Shown here: piece after piece, positions 35,435-44,119 of the stretch
Layout: the number at the start of each line of letters is the position of its first letter
Numbering within the stretch: position 1 is the stretch's first letter
NCBI GenBank assembly: GCA_027067555.1
Contig: JAMOVU010000063.1
Coordinates: 1 to 45,965, forward strand
DNA: 45,965 nucleotides
From: Candidatus Aminicenantota bacterium
GTDB taxonomy: Bacteria > Acidobacteriota > Aminicenantia > JAMOAD01
Direction of reading: 5' to 3'
Notes under the pieces: generated by a model
Told to the model about the DNA's origin: nothing
Seen by the model: only the letters and a program-made list of their open reading frames with translations
Databases searched by the model: none
Translations under genes and position numbers: made by a program

Positions 35435-36762
35435 TCTTTCACCTCTTCTATTTCATTTTTAATTTTATTTGAATAAGTTTTAACAAAATCTTTTATTTTC
35501 CCTTCATCCTTTCCTTCTATCATTACCCTTAAAAGCGGCTCTGTTCCTGAATACCGTATAATCATTCTTACATTATTACCAAAAAGCTTTTCGCTTTCTT
35601 CTTTCATCTCTTTTACAGAAAAAAGTCTATCAAGAGGGATTTTTTTCTTTACGGGTATATTCTCCATAATCTGGTGAGCAAGGGGGATTTCATTTCTGTA
35701 TTCTGAAAGTTTTTTCCCGGTTTTCACAGCTATTTCCAGAACCTTAAGAGCTACAATTATTCCATCCCCGGTTATATGATAATCTCTTAAAATTATGTGT
35801 CCGGAAGTTTCCCCCCCTATAAGACTATCTGTCTCAACCATTTTTCCCCATACATATTTATCTCCTACAGGAGTTCTATAGAATTTAAGACCCATATCCT
35901 TAACTTTTTCTTCAAGAGATAAATTACTCATAATTGTTCCAACTATGGCTCCTTTATAGCCATTTTTTGAGTAATAGTCTGCAAGTATGTAAAGAAGGAT
36001 ATCACCATTTAAAATCTCTCCTTCTTCATCCACAAGAATAACCCTATCACCATCACCATCAAAAGCTATTCCCGCAAATGCCTTTACTTCTTTCACCTTT
36101 TTAGCCACCTTTTCGGGATAGAGTGAACCGCAATTTTTGTTAATGTTTTTTCCATTGGGAGAGCAATTTATCATAATAACATCATACCCCAATTCTTTGA
36201 AAAGAGTTTCCGAAAGATTTGAAGTGCCACCATTTGAGCAATCAATTGCGATTTTCAAATGCTTCGGGCATCGCTGAAAATTTTTTCTAATGAAATCAAT
36301 ATAAAAGCCTTTCTTATCAGTTCTTACAATATTACCTTTTAAGTGAGGAGCTCCATTATTCTCCAAAAGCTCAAAAATTCTTTTTTCAAGTTCAATTTCA
36401 ATATTATCACTTAATTTCATCCCCTTTGAATTTAGAATTTTAATCCCATTAAATTCGGCTGGATTGTGTGAAGCAGAGATCATTATTCCGCCATCATATT
36501 CCTTATCAAGCGAGACTATTTTGGCAAGAGCCGGAGTTGTGATAGTCCCTGTATAATCAAATTCAATGTTTGAGCTTGCAAAACCATCTGCCAAAGTTTT
36601 AAGAATCCACTCTGAACTTTCTCTACTGTCATCTCCAACCAAAACTTTATTTATGCTTAATTTTTCGGAAATAGCTCTTCCAAGATTATAAATAATATCT
36701 CTCGTGAGAGGAAATTCACCGGCAATCCCTCTTATTCCATCTGTCCCGAAAAGTTTTTTCAT
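35431..36762 (-). CDS. glmM: Phosphoglucosamine mutase
   Basis: 443 residues. LFGTDGIRGIAGE at the start, the phospho-serine loop GIMISASHNPAEFNGIK, the metal loop AFDGDGDR and the sugar loop GGETSGHI, ending with the phosphate loop RYSGTEPLLRVMIEG. It turns glucosamine-6-P to glucosamine-1-P for peptidoglycan and lipopolysaccharide. It overlaps ybbR and pdxJ by 4 nt each. In firmicutes GlmM is controlled by CdaA, whose gene is two places upstream here. Confidence 0.97.
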   Translation of the reverse strand: MKKLFGTDGIRGIAGEFPLTRDIIYNLGRAISEKLSINKVLVGDDSRESSEWILKTLADGFASSNIEFDYTGTITTPALAKIVSLDKEYDGGIMISASHNPAEFNGIKILNSKGMKLSDNIEIELEKRIFELLENNGAPHLKGNIVRTDKKGFYIDFIRKNFQRCPKHLKIAIDCSNGGTSNLSETLFKELGYDVIMINCSPNGKNINKNCGSLYPEKVAKKVKEVKAFAGIAFDGDGDRVILVDEEGEILNGDILLYILADYYSKNGYKGAIVGTIMSNLSLEEKVKDMGLKFYRTPVGDKYVWGKMVETDSLIGGETSGHIILRDYHITGDGIIVALKVLEIAVKTGKKLSEYRNEIPLAHQIMENIPVKKKIPLDRLFSVKEMKEESEKLFGNNVRMIIRYSGTEPLLRVMIEGKDEGKIKDFVKTYSNKIKNEIEEVKE

Positions 36763-37451
36763 TTTTTCCTCTTTTTTTTCAAAACTTTTTTACTTTCACT
36801 TTTACTGACCTCAACATTCACCACAACTTTATCACTGCTGAAAGTGACCCTTGAATCAAAAATTTTCAAAGGAATTTCCTTTGTAAAACTTCTATCCACA
36901 CCTGTTTTTTGAAATTCGACCACAATGTAAGATCGCCTTTTTAATATGGAGATTGGCCCTTCAACTAATATGGATTTGGGAGAATAATCAACGCTCCTTA
37001 TAATAAATCCTTCTTTGGCAATTATCCTCTTTTTCAATAAGATTTTGATTTGTTTTTTTATTTTTTTCTCAAGAGTTATTTGAATAGTAGGTGGTAAAAT
37101 ATTCTCAACTTTTATTCCCTTGGGTGTTTGGACATTGCTTCTCTTTATTTTTATATTAAAGGTTTTTTCCTCTTTAAACCTATCAATTTCAGGAATGTCT
37201 TTTGGTATATTAATTAAAATTGCAATATCAGATGGTGCAAGATTTTTTATTAAACTTAAAGGGCCTTTTAATTTTAAATTTACTGTAGTTGGAGAGATTT
37301 TAAGTATTTCCACATCTTTTGGAATATTCATAGTCCCAACTGGGATAGAGGAAATCATAATGTTCGTCTGAACTCTTTTTTCACTCGCTACCCATAGCCA
37401 AATTGATAAAGCAATTAAAAAAGATAAAAGTTTAAGTCCTATGTTTCGCAT
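36759..37451 (-). CDS. ybbR: YbbR-like protein (CdaR type)
   Basis: 230 residues. One N-terminal membrane helix (FLIALSIWLWVAS) is followed by two to three YbbR repeats of about 80 residues (VNLKLKGPLSLI; ILVEGPISILKRR). It ends in a basic tail. CdaR proteins regulate the diadenylate cyclase encoded next to them from outside the membrane. The gene overlaps cdaA by 20 nt. Confidence 0.88.
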   Translation of the reverse strand: MRNIGLKLLSFLIALSIWLWVASEKRVQTNIMISSIPVGTMNIPKDVEILKISPTTVNLKLKGPLSLIKNLAPSDIAILINIPKDIPEIDRFKEEKTFNIKIKRSNVQTPKGIKVENILPPTIQITLEKKIKKQIKILLKKRIIAKEGFIIRSVDYSPKSILVEGPISILKRRSYIVVEFQKTGVDRSFTKEIPLKIFDSRVTFSSDKVVVNVEVSKSESKKVLKKKRKK

Positions 37452-38226
37452 TTTCTATAAGTTCCTCTTTTAATGTTTCTTTTAATGATTTCAAAGTATA
37501 ATTTCTCGTGAGATTACCTCTATTTGCAATGGAGATAGTTCCGGTTTCCTCTGACACAACGAGAGCGATACAATCAGTTGTTTTAGAAATACTAATAGCT
37601 GCAAGGTGTCTTGTCCCATAATTTTTTCTTCTCTCAACAATTTCCTCAGGCAATGGAATTACTACAGATGCAGCCACGATTCTATTTTTACTGATAATCA
37701 CCGCTCCATCATGCAAAGGATTGTTGGGATAAAAAAGTGCTATTATAATTTCCTTTGTGATTTTAGCATCAATAATTTTTCCCTTTTCAGTAAGTGAACC
37801 AAGTGATACATTTCTCTCAAAAACAATTAAAGCTCCTATCTTATTCTTTGTAAGCTCTTCCACAGCATCTACAATAGAATCAATACTTTCCTGAGAAGCG
37901 GTTTCTCTTTTTTTAAATGGGAAACCGGATCCTATAGAAGCAAGATAAGCTTTGATTTCATCACTAAATATAACTATCAAACCAAAAATTGAATATGTTA
38001 TAACAAAACTCAAGACCCAGTTCAATGCATTTAACTTAAAAACAGCACTTAAAAGATCCACAAGAAGAATAATAAGAATACCTGTCAAAATCTGATTCGC
38101 CTGTTTCCCTTTTAAAAATTTCAATATATAGTAAATGAAAACTGTTAATACCAGAATATCTATTGCATCAACTATTGTAAAACTTGAAAAAAGATAAAAT
38201 AAATTTGAAAAAAGGCTATTTATCAT
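37432..38226 (-). CDS. cdaA: Diadenylate cyclase CdaA (makes c-di-AMP)
   Basis: 264 residues from the ATG at 38226, which overlaps the ftsH stop; a longer in-frame start at 38268 is inside ftsH. Three membrane helices (about 15-85) precede the DAC domain with LHDGAVII (the DGA motif) and [13 protein letters not shown]. The second motif is normally RHR and here reads [15 protein letters not shown] closes the domain. It condenses two ATP to cyclic-di-AMP. The gene order ftsH-cdaA-ybbR-glmM is conserved and ties c-di-AMP to cell-wall sugar supply. Confidence 0.93.
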   Translation of the reverse strand: MINSLFSNLFYLFSSFTIVDAIDILVLTVFIYYILKFLKGKQANQILTGILIILLVDLLSAVFKLNALNWVLSFVITYSIFGLIVIFSDEIKAYLASIGSGFPFKKRETASQESIDSIVDAVEELTKNKIGALIVFERNVSLGSLTEKGKIIDAKITKEIIIALFYPNNPLHDGAVIISKNRIVAASVVIPLPEEIVERRKNYGTRHLAAISISKTTDCIALVVSEETGTISIANRGNLTRNYTLKSLKETLKEELIENAKHRT

Positions 38227-40195
38227 CCGATTCTTTTGAGGATACTTTTTTCTTCTTTTTAGTTTCAACTCTTGTTGTTTTTCTTTTTCTTACGGTTCTC
38301 TTTTTTGCCGGCTTTTTCTTACTTTTGGGTTCTTCCACCTGAATTCTATATATATTAACATCCACATCCTCGCCTTTCTCCTCTTTTATGATTTTTACAA
38401 TATCATCAGAAGTTATGCTTTCTTTTTCAAGCAAAAGTTGAGCTATTTTTTCCAGGACAGTAAAATTATCAAGAATAATCTTTTTCCCTCTTTCGTACGC
38501 TTCACTTATTATCTTATTTACTTCATTATCAATTTTTACCGCAGTCTCTTCAGAATAAGATCTTTTGGATGAAATTTCCTTTCCCAAAAATACCATCTCA
38601 TCCTTTTCTTCAAGGGAGATAGGACCCAATGAGGACATTCCCCATTCACATACCATCTTTCGTGCAAGCTCCGTTGCTCTTTTTATATCATTACCCGCAC
38701 CGGTTGTCATTGTCCCCAAAGAAAGCTCCTCTGCAATTCTTCCGCCTAAGAGAACAGCTATCTGAGCTTCAAGGTATTCTTTCGAATATGTATATTTGTC
38801 ATCTACAGGTAACTGCTGAGTTAATCCTAAAGCCATTCCTCTCGGAATAATCGTAACTTTGTGAATAGGGTCAGCTTCAGGAATAAGTGCTGCCAGGAGT
38901 GCATGCCCTCCTTCATGATAAGCAGTAATTTTTTTCTCATTCTCTGAAATAATCATGCTCTTTCTTTCGGCACCCATCATAACTTTATCTTTCGCATATT
39001 CAAAATCAGCCATAGTAACAGATTTTCTGTTTTCTCTTGCTGCTTTTAAAGCAGCTTCATTTACAAGGTTGGCAAGATCCGCTCCGGAAAAACCGGGTGT
39101 TGACCTCGCGATTATGTCCAGTCTAACATCATCCGAAAGAGGAATATCCCTTGAATGAATTTTTAAAATTTCCTCTCTTCCTTTTACATCGGGAGTGGGG
39201 ACAACAATTCTTCTGTCAAATCTTCCAGGTCTTAAAAGAGCAGGGTCAAGGATATCAGGCCTGTTTGTAGCTGCAATGACTATTATCCCCTCATTGGCAT
39301 CAAATCCATCCATTTCAACAAGAAGCTGGTTAAGTGTTTGCTCTCTTTCATCGTGACCTCCACCAAGACCAGCTCCTCTATGCCTTCCGACAGCATCTAT
39401 TTCATCAATAAATACAAGACAGGGAGCAAGCTTTTTTGCCTGATCAAAAAGATCTCTTACTCTTGAAGCTCCAACACCTACAAAAAGCTCAACAAAATCA
39501 GAACCTGAAATTGATAAAAACGGAACATCTGCTTCTCCTGCAACCGCTTTTGCAAGAAGTGTTTTACCTGTTCCCGGAGGCCCCACAAGAAGGACACCTT
39601 TAGGAATTTTACCACCTAATTTTTGAAATTTTTTCGGATTTTTAAGAAAATCTATTATCTCCTTAAGCTCTTCTTTAGCTTCATCAACCCCAGCCACATC
39701 TTTAAATGTAATTTTCTTATCTTTTGCAGTAAAAAGCTTTGCCTTGCTTTTCCCAAAAGAAAAGGCTTTATTTCCTCCTCCCTGCATCTGCCTTATAATA
39801 AAAATCCAGAAAACAAAAATTAAAATAAGGGGAAGCCAGCTGAAAACAAAGTTCCAGAAAGTCCCGTCAGAAGGCTTTTTTACCTTTATTTTCACATTAT
39901 GTTTATCCAAGAGTTTAACCAACTCGGTATCATAATTTTTGGGCATATATGTTATGTATATCCCGGATGTTTCTCCCTTTGTTTTAAATGTTATTTTTTG
40001 CTCATCAATATTTACTTCCTCAACGGAACCATTTTTCACATTATTTAAAAAGTCTGAAAAATCCATTTTTTTCGGTTTTTTACTAACAGGACCTGATATA
40101 GTCCATAAAACCACAAGAATAGAAAGGACAATCAACCAAAAAATCAAAGAGTCAAATCCTCTCTTTTTAAACTTGCTTCCTTTATTTTTTGCCAT
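38216..40195 (-). CDS. ftsH: ATP-dependent zinc metalloprotease FtsH
   Basis: 659 residues. Two membrane helices (about 15-32 and 110-130) flank a periplasmic domain. The AAA+ domain has [18 protein letters not shown] and the second region of homology [20 protein letters not shown]. The M41 protease has HEGGH. It degrades membrane and short-lived cytoplasmic proteins. The C-terminus ends in a Lys/Arg-rich tail of about 40 residues, longer than usual. It leads an eight-gene run with overlaps at every junction, behind GAGGTG and an extended -10 promoter. Confidence 0.97.
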   Translation of the reverse strand: MAKNKGSKFKKRGFDSLIFWLIVLSILVVLWTISGPVSKKPKKMDFSDFLNNVKNGSVEEVNIDEQKITFKTKGETSGIYITYMPKNYDTELVKLLDKHNVKIKVKKPSDGTFWNFVFSWLPLILIFVFWIFIIRQMQGGGNKAFSFGKSKAKLFTAKDKKITFKDVAGVDEAKEELKEIIDFLKNPKKFQKLGGKIPKGVLLVGPPGTGKTLLAKAVAGEADVPFLSISGSDFVELFVGVGASRVRDLFDQAKKLAPCLVFIDEIDAVGRHRGAGLGGGHDEREQTLNQLLVEMDGFDANEGIIVIAATNRPDILDPALLRPGRFDRRIVVPTPDVKGREEILKIHSRDIPLSDDVRLDIIARSTPGFSGADLANLVNEAALKAARENRKSVTMADFEYAKDKVMMGAERKSMIISENEKKITAYHEGGHALLAALIPEADPIHKVTIIPRGMALGLTQQLPVDDKYTYSKEYLEAQIAVLLGGRIAEELSLGTMTTGAGNDIKRATELARKMVCEWGMSSLGPISLEEKDEMVFLGKEISSKRSYSEETAVKIDNEVNKIISEAYERGKKIILDNFTVLEKIAQLLLEKESITSDDIVKIIKEEKGEDVDVNIYRIQVEEPKSKKKPAKKRTVRKRKTTRVETKKKKKVSSKESDDK

Positions 40196-40212
40196 TTATC
40201 ACCTCTTATGTA

Positions 40213-40241
40213 ATTATATCAAAATATATAGTAGTTTTCTA
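40213..40241 (-). promoter_or_regulatory. Promoter of the ftsH operon
   Basis: On minus TAGAAA (40236-40241), 17 bp, TATAAT (40213-40218) with TGA directly before it (extended -10). GAGGTG is the ribosome site before the ATG at 40195. Confidence 0.6.
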
Positions 40242-40288
40242 CCAATTCTTTCTCTTTTAGTGGTTGGTATTATTTGAAAAAAATATTG

Positions 40289-40317
40289 TTGACAAAAACC
40301 TGATGAGTTGATAACTT
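40289..40317 (+). promoter_or_regulatory. Possible promoter of the DUF5684 gene
   Basis: Perfect TTGACA (40289-40294), then after 17 bp TAACTT (40312-40317), a weak -10. GAGGAGG lies before the ATG at 40352. Confidence 0.4.
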
Positions 40318-40351
40318 TATATTTATTACTAATAAAAGAGGAGGCAAAAAC

Positions 40352-40708
40352 ATGAATGATTCAACTGGTATTGCAATTTTCGGAGGAACTTTTTTTATTG
40401 TATGGTTGGCCTTTGTTATTTTTTACATCTATGTGATGTGGAGAATATTTGAAAAAGCTGGACAGCCCGGATGGGCAGCCATAATTCCCATTTATAATAT
40501 CTACATCCTGCTAAAAATAGCAAAAAAACCGGGGTGGTGGTTGATTCTCATGTTCATACCACTTATAAATATTATCATAGGCATTATTGTAGCCATTGAT
40601 ATTGCAAAAAACTTTGGGAAAGATGTTGGCTTTGGAATAGGTCTCATCCTCCTTGGATTTATCTTCTGGCCAATTTTAGCTTTTGACAATTCTACTTATA
40701 AAGGTTAA
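40352..40708 (+). CDS. DUF5684-family small membrane protein
   Basis: 118 residues with about four membrane helices. The family marks are AGQPGWAAIIPIYNIYILLKI and KPGWWLILMFIPLIN, then AKNFGKDVGFGIGLILLGFIFWPIL. The fold is common and of unknown function; some members are fused to or near signal peptidases. The ATG has a good GAGGAGG site. It converges with the M50 protease gene, 9 nt between stops. Confidence 0.85.
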   Translation: MNDSTGIAIFGGTFFIVWLAFVIFYIYVMWRIFEKAGQPGWAAIIPIYNIYILLKIAKKPGWWLILMFIPLINIIIGIIVAIDIAKNFGKDVGFGIGLILLGFIFWPILAFDNSTYKG

Positions 40709-40717
40709 GAGTACTAA

Positions 40718-41614
40718 CTACTTTGAATAGTAAAGCGGAGAAGGAGTAAAAGAAGCAAGAAAGATAATTATAATTAAATAGAAAATTAACTTTCTTTTAA
40801 AGTCAAGTTCTCTATCATCATCAAAAACCGGTGGATGTTTTATACCGAAAATAAAGATAAGTAATGCCCATAGAATCCAGCCTTCCCAGAAGAGCACTCC
40901 TGCGAGAATAAGCCCCCCTATAAAAAAATATCTTAGTTTGTTATAAGCCCCTGGAGAAAAAGCATAAAGGATATGCCCCCCATCTAATTGTCCAAGAGGG
41001 ATAAGATTAAAGGCAGTAACTAAAATTCCGAACCATCCTGCAAATGCAAGAGGATGTATAAGCAAATTTGCGTTTTCTGGCAAATTTTTAAAAAAGAAAG
41101 AAGCTATTAGTTTAAAAATCAAAGGTTCTCCAAGATTTAGCCCCTCGTTTGGAAGTGAAAAAACTATTTTTGATTTACCAATTCCATAAATAAGGACAGG
41201 GATAGAAAGAAAGAAACTCATTAAAGGTCCTGCTACTCCAATATCAAAAAGAGGAATCTTAGAATAAATAGGCTCTTTTATTTTTATCACAGCCCCAAAA
41301 GTTCCTGCAAGAGTAGGAGCGGGTATAAAGTAGGGAGGGGTGGCATTAATTTGGTATTTTTTGCACATCAAATAGTGTCCCATCTCATGGGCAAATAAAA
41401 TTATTAAAAGTGGTAAAGAATAATAGAGCCCGTAAATATAATTTGACGGTTCAAGTAAATAATTTTTTACAAATTCTGTGGAGAGCTCTTTTGAAGGGTT
41501 TTTAAAAGAAAGAAAAAATATAGCACCCACAATTGTTGTGGTAAAAAAAGTTAATACAAAAAGTATAATATTTAAATAATATTTCCTCAGCAGCTCCCAA
41601 AAAGAATGTATCAA
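40718..41614 (-). CDS. Site-2-protease-like M50 metalloprotease
   Basis: 298 residues, about seven membrane helices. Zinc site HEMGH (about 82-86) and the second motif NLIPLGQLDGGHILYA with the metal-binding Asp. PPYFIPAPTLAGTFGAVIKI matches the soluble-substrate loop of the EGY1/S2P plant-cyanobacterial group. It cleaves membrane-embedded helices. No PDZ domain. It overlaps mrp by 4 nt. Confidence 0.9.
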   Translation of the reverse strand: MIHSFWELLRKYYLNIILFVLTFFTTTIVGAIFFLSFKNPSKELSTEFVKNYLLEPSNYIYGLYYSLPLLIILFAHEMGHYLMCKKYQINATPPYFIPAPTLAGTFGAVIKIKEPIYSKIPLFDIGVAGPLMSFFLSIPVLIYGIGKSKIVFSLPNEGLNLGEPLIFKLIASFFFKNLPENANLLIHPLAFAGWFGILVTAFNLIPLGQLDGGHILYAFSPGAYNKLRYFFIGGLILAGVLFWEGWILWALLIFIFGIKHPPVFDDDRELDFKRKLIFYLIIIIFLASFTPSPLYYSK

Positions 41615-42405
41615 TTTGATGTTTTTTCTACTATTTTCTCCACTATGTTTTCATAGGTTTTTGAAATTTCATTATCGGGTGAGACAAGAACAATGGGTCT
41701 TCCCTCGTCACTATGGGAAGATACTTGAGGATCAAAAGGTAAACTTCCGAGAAAATCTATATTAAAAAGTTTACTGATATTTTCTCCTCCGCCCTGAGGA
41801 AAGAGATAAATTTTCTCTCCGCACTTTGGACAAACTACATAGGACATATTTTCAATGACACCGAGAACAGGTACATTGACAGCTTTAAACATATTTACTG
41901 CTTTTTTAACATCATATTGAGATATCTTCTGAGGGGTTGTAACAACAATACCACCGGTAAGTTTTAATTTTTGAGAAAGTGATATCTGAACATCACCAGT
42001 TCCCGGAGGAAGATCGACAAGGAGATAATCAAGCTCTCCCCATTCCACATCATTTATGAATTGATTAATTAAATTAGAAACCAATGGACCTCTCCAAATT
42101 AAAGGTTGATCCTCCTGAACAAAAAAGTGAACAGAGATAATTTTTATTCCATCCTTTTCAAGGGGAATGATTTTTTTATCATCGGTAATATTGGGGGTCC
42201 CGGAAAGCCCCATCATAACAGGGACATTCGGTCCGTAAACATCAGCATCCATAAGTCCTACTTTGAACCCTTTGTTTTTAAGGGTTAAGGCGAGGTTAAC
42301 GGAAACAGTTGTTTTTCCGACTCCTCCTTTTCCACTACCAATTGCAATAATATTTTTCACCTCTTCAAGAGGATTTTTATTTATAAAAAACTTAGGTTTA
42401 TCCAT
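41611..42405 (-). CDS. mrp: Mrp/ApbC-type iron-sulfur cluster carrier ATPase
   Basis: 264 residues. Deviant Walker A GKGGVGKTTVSVNLAL (about 23-38), DADVYGPNVPVMMGL, DYLLVDLPPGTGD and ENMSYVVCPKCGEKIYLF, whose CPxC pair binds a cluster between two subunits. It carries Fe-S clusters to target proteins. A terminator-like hairpin sits just before its ribosome site (AAGGAGAG), and no promoter fits between, so its expression may rely on read-through from the ferredoxin gene. Confidence 0.94.
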   Translation of the reverse strand: MDKPKFFINKNPLEEVKNIIAIGSGKGGVGKTTVSVNLALTLKNKGFKVGLMDADVYGPNVPVMMGLSGTPNITDDKKIIPLEKDGIKIISVHFFVQEDQPLIWRGPLVSNLINQFINDVEWGELDYLLVDLPPGTGDVQISLSQKLKLTGGIVVTTPQKISQYDVKKAVNMFKAVNVPVLGVIENMSYVVCPKCGEKIYLFPQGGGENISKLFNIDFLGSLPFDPQVSSHSDEGRPIVLVSPDNEISKTYENIVEKIVEKTSN

Positions 42406-42432
42406 TTTTTCTCTCCTTTCTAATAAAAAAAT

Positions 42433-42456
42433 AGGGGGAGAATTTTTTCTCCCCCT
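42433..42456 (-). terminator. Rho-independent terminator between the ferredoxin and mrp genes
   Basis: On minus AGGGGGAGAA, loop of four A, TTCTCCCCCT, then ATTTTTTT: a 10-bp stem and T tract. It ends the ferredoxin transcript but also lies directly before mrp. Confidence 0.8.
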
Positions 42457-42475
42457 TTAATTAAGCCGAATAAAA

Positions 42476-42739
42476 TTAAACTTTAGGTTCTTTATCAGGA
42501 TGGAGCTTTTTAAATTTTTCAAGGAGTTGCTCTTTTGTCTCTCTATGGTCAGGATCATCAACTATACAATCAACAGGGCAAACCTGAACACATTGAGGCT
42601 CATCATACCATCCGACACACTCAGTACATTTGTCAGGGTCAATTATAAAAATATCCTCTCCCTCAGAAATAGCTTCATTAGGGCACTCAGGAACACAAGC
42701 TCCGCAATTGATACATTCATCTGTAATAATTAATGCCAT
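42476..42739 (-). CDS. 2[4Fe-4S] ferredoxin, YfhL-like
   Basis: 87 residues. Two cluster motifs: CINCGACVPECPNEA (9-23) and CTECVGWYDEPQCVQVCPVD, in which the second CxxC is followed by an 8-residue insertion before the last two Cys. This is the YfhL/Alvin type. The C-terminal helix is Lys/Glu-rich. It is a small electron carrier with low-potential clusters; the partner is unknown. GAGGAGG precedes the ATG, and the promoter is strong. Confidence 0.93.
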   Translation of the reverse strand: MALIITDECINCGACVPECPNEAISEGEDIFIIDPDKCTECVGWYDEPQCVQVCPVDCIVDDPDHRETKEQLLEKFKKLHPDKEPKV

Positions 42740-42768
42740 CTTTATACCTCCTCTTTTAATTAATAGAA

Positions 42769-42797
42769 ATTATATCTAAAAAAAGAAAAAATATCAA
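42769..42797 (-). promoter_or_regulatory. Promoter of the ferredoxin gene
   Basis: On minus TTGATA (42792-42797), 17 bp, perfect TATAAT (42769-42774). It lies between the Hsp20 terminator and the ferredoxin start. Confidence 0.75.
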
Positions 42798-42812
42798 ATT
42801 AAATTTAATAAA

Positions 42813-42838
42813 AAAAGCCCCTCACAAGAGGGGCTTTT
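42813..42838 (-). terminator. Rho-independent terminator of the Hsp20 gene
   Basis: On minus AAAAGCCCCTC, loop TTGT, GAGGGGCTTTT followed by more T: an 11-bp stem with a T tract, 19 nt after the hsp20 stop. Confidence 0.85.
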
Positions 42839-42856
42839 ATAAGGAATTACTTTGAA

Positions 42857-43303
42857 TTATTTGACTTCTACAGGGATAGTTTTGGCCTTGGCTTTTTCAC
42901 TCTTGGGTATTGTAATCTCAAGAACGCCATTGTCCATTTTAGCTTTTATCTTGTTGGGCTCTATATTCTGAGGAAGCTGAAAGCTTCTCTGAAAACTACC
43001 ATAGAATCTCTCGATTCTGTGGTAATTTTCCTTTTTCACCTCATTGTCCATCTTCTTTTCACCTTTGATAATGAGAACATTATCTTTAACCTCTACTGCA
43101 ACATCATCTTTTTTGAAACCGGGAAGTTCAACATTGAACTTGTAGCTATCCTTGGTTTCATAAATATCTGTTGCTGGCTGCCACTTTGCAAGAGGCATGG
43201 TTTCACCTTCTAACTCACTCCAGAGCCCTTCATCAAAAAGCCTGTTTAATCTGTCTGTTAAGCTCATTAAATTTGCCAATGGACTCCATTTTGTTATTGT
43301 CAT
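42857..43303 (-). CDS. Hsp20/alpha-crystallin small heat-shock protein
   Basis: 148 residues from the ATG at 43303, which has a strong AAAGGAGGTG site; a longer in-frame start at 43348 lies between the promoter and that site. Residues about 45-135 are the alpha-crystallin domain: YKFNVELPGFKKDDVAVEVKD, RIERFYGSFQRSFQLP and the A-x-x-x-N-G-V-L signature KAKMDNGVLEITIPK. The tail has IPVEVK. It is an ATP-independent holdase for unfolding proteins. A monocistronic gene with its own promoter and terminator. No CIRCE element is visible. Confidence 0.95.
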   Translation of the reverse strand: MTITKWSPLANLMSLTDRLNRLFDEGLWSELEGETMPLAKWQPATDIYETKDSYKFNVELPGFKKDDVAVEVKDNVLIIKGEKKMDNEVKKENYHRIERFYGSFQRSFQLPQNIEPNKIKAKMDNGVLEITIPKSEKAKAKTIPVEVK

Positions 43304-43336
43304 CTTCCCACCTCCTTTCTTAAAATTTCCACTATT

Positions 43337-43365
43337 AATATAGTCCAAAGTTAAAAATTTGTCAA
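43337..43365 (-). promoter_or_regulatory. Strong sigma-70 promoter of the Hsp20 gene
   Basis: On minus TTGACA (43360-43365), 17 bp, TATATT (43337-43342). The mRNA leader is about 27 nt with AAAGGAGGTG. It looks like a housekeeping promoter, not a sigma-32 type. Confidence 0.8.
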
Positions 43366-43458
43366 GTGTTTTTTGATAAATTTTATATAAAATAATATGA
43401 GTATAAGGTTATCAAGTTTGAGAAAGAAAAAGTCTCTTTTTTCAAAGCATTGGATTTA

Positions 43459-44061
43459 TTAGTCTTTTAGGACCTTTTTACCGTGAAAAAGTCTCTGAAA
43501 AGCTGTAATATTAGCTCCTACTCCTATTAATAAAACCCCCCAGAACATAAATCTTTTGTCAAAATAGGATAAGAGAGCAAAAGTTACAAAGGCAAAAAGT
43601 CTTTCAAGCCTTTGGACAATACCAACATTACATTCTTCCCCTAAACTCTCAATTTTCGCCCGTATATAAGATGTTAAAACAGAGCCTAAAAGATAGAAAA
43701 GTGCAATAAAAGAAAACTCCGATTTTCCTGCTTTGTTAAACCAATAGATAAGTCCTGCTAATTGAAAAATTTCCACATACCTGTCTGATGCAGAATCCAG
43801 AAGAGAGCCAAATTTTGAACCTCTTCCGTATCGTTTGGCAACCAAGCCATCAAAAACATCAAAAAGCCCGGCAGCCCATAAAACAAAACCCGCCGCCATA
43901 AAATAACCATACGCAAAAAGAATAGCACTTCCAATTGATATAATTACACCTGTTATTGTTAAAGTATCGGGATTTAATTTAAGAATATCTCCCAAAAAAT
44001 AGAGAATAATTTCTCTTATTTTAACAAGGATGCTGTTAATAAAATTAAATACAAATTTCAT
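43459..44061 (-). CDS. CDP-alcohol phosphatidyltransferase, probable phosphatidylinositol-phosphate synthase
   Basis: 200 residues, about five to six membrane helices. The catalytic CDP-alcohol motif is complete: D-x2-D-G-x2-A-K-R (DVFDGLVAKRYGRGS), then G-x3-D-x3-D (FGSLLDSASDR). The spacing and the SKFG...LDS...DRY wording resemble actinobacterial and archaeal enzymes that use inositol-1-phosphate. The adjacent inositol-phosphate synthase supports that substrate. Alternatives are PgsA or di-myo-inositol-phosphate synthase. The ATG has no direct ribosome site: a hairpin plus T tract lies just upstream, and a small leader frame overlaps it. Confidence 0.8.
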   Translation of the reverse strand: MKFVFNFINSILVKIREIILYFLGDILKLNPDTLTITGVIISIGSAILFAYGYFMAAGFVLWAAGLFDVFDGLVAKRYGRGSKFGSLLDSASDRYVEIFQLAGLIYWFNKAGKSEFSFIALFYLLGSVLTSYIRAKIESLGEECNVGIVQRLERLFAFVTFALLSYFDKRFMFWGVLLIGVGANITAFQRLFHGKKVLKD

Positions 44062-44095
44062 TTGAAAAAAATGGCGGAGAATAGATCTCCGCCAC
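44045..44095 (-). CDS. Possible 16-residue leader peptide overlapping the CDP-alcohol transferase start
   Basis: A GTG at 44095, 3 nt after AGGAGGA (44098-44104), opens VAEIYSPPFFSNEICI and stops at 44045, 17 nt inside the transferase gene in another frame. The hairpin at 44072-44094 is inside this frame. Ribosomes on it would unfold the hairpin and finish close to the transferase ATG, which otherwise has no ribosome site. The sequence is real; use as a leader is inference, and the short spacing to the GTG weakens it. Confidence 0.25.
   Translation of the reverse strand: MAEIYSPPFFSNEICI
44072..44094 (-). terminator. Terminator-like hairpin between ino1 and the transferase gene
   Basis: On minus TGGCGGAGA, loop TCTAT, TCTCCGCCA, then seven T directly before CAAATG. 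It looks like an intrinsic terminator for ino1 but abuts the start of the next gene, leaving no room for a promoter. Attenuation is therefore possible. Confidence 0.7.
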
Positions 44096-44119
44096 TGTCC
44101 TCCTATATATTATGTTTTA

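Noticed and set aside
43380-43393. ATTTTATATAAAAT palindrome upstream of the Hsp20 promoter
   Set aside because: Only A and T, so expected often by chance at this base composition. It is not a CIRCE or other known heat-shock element.
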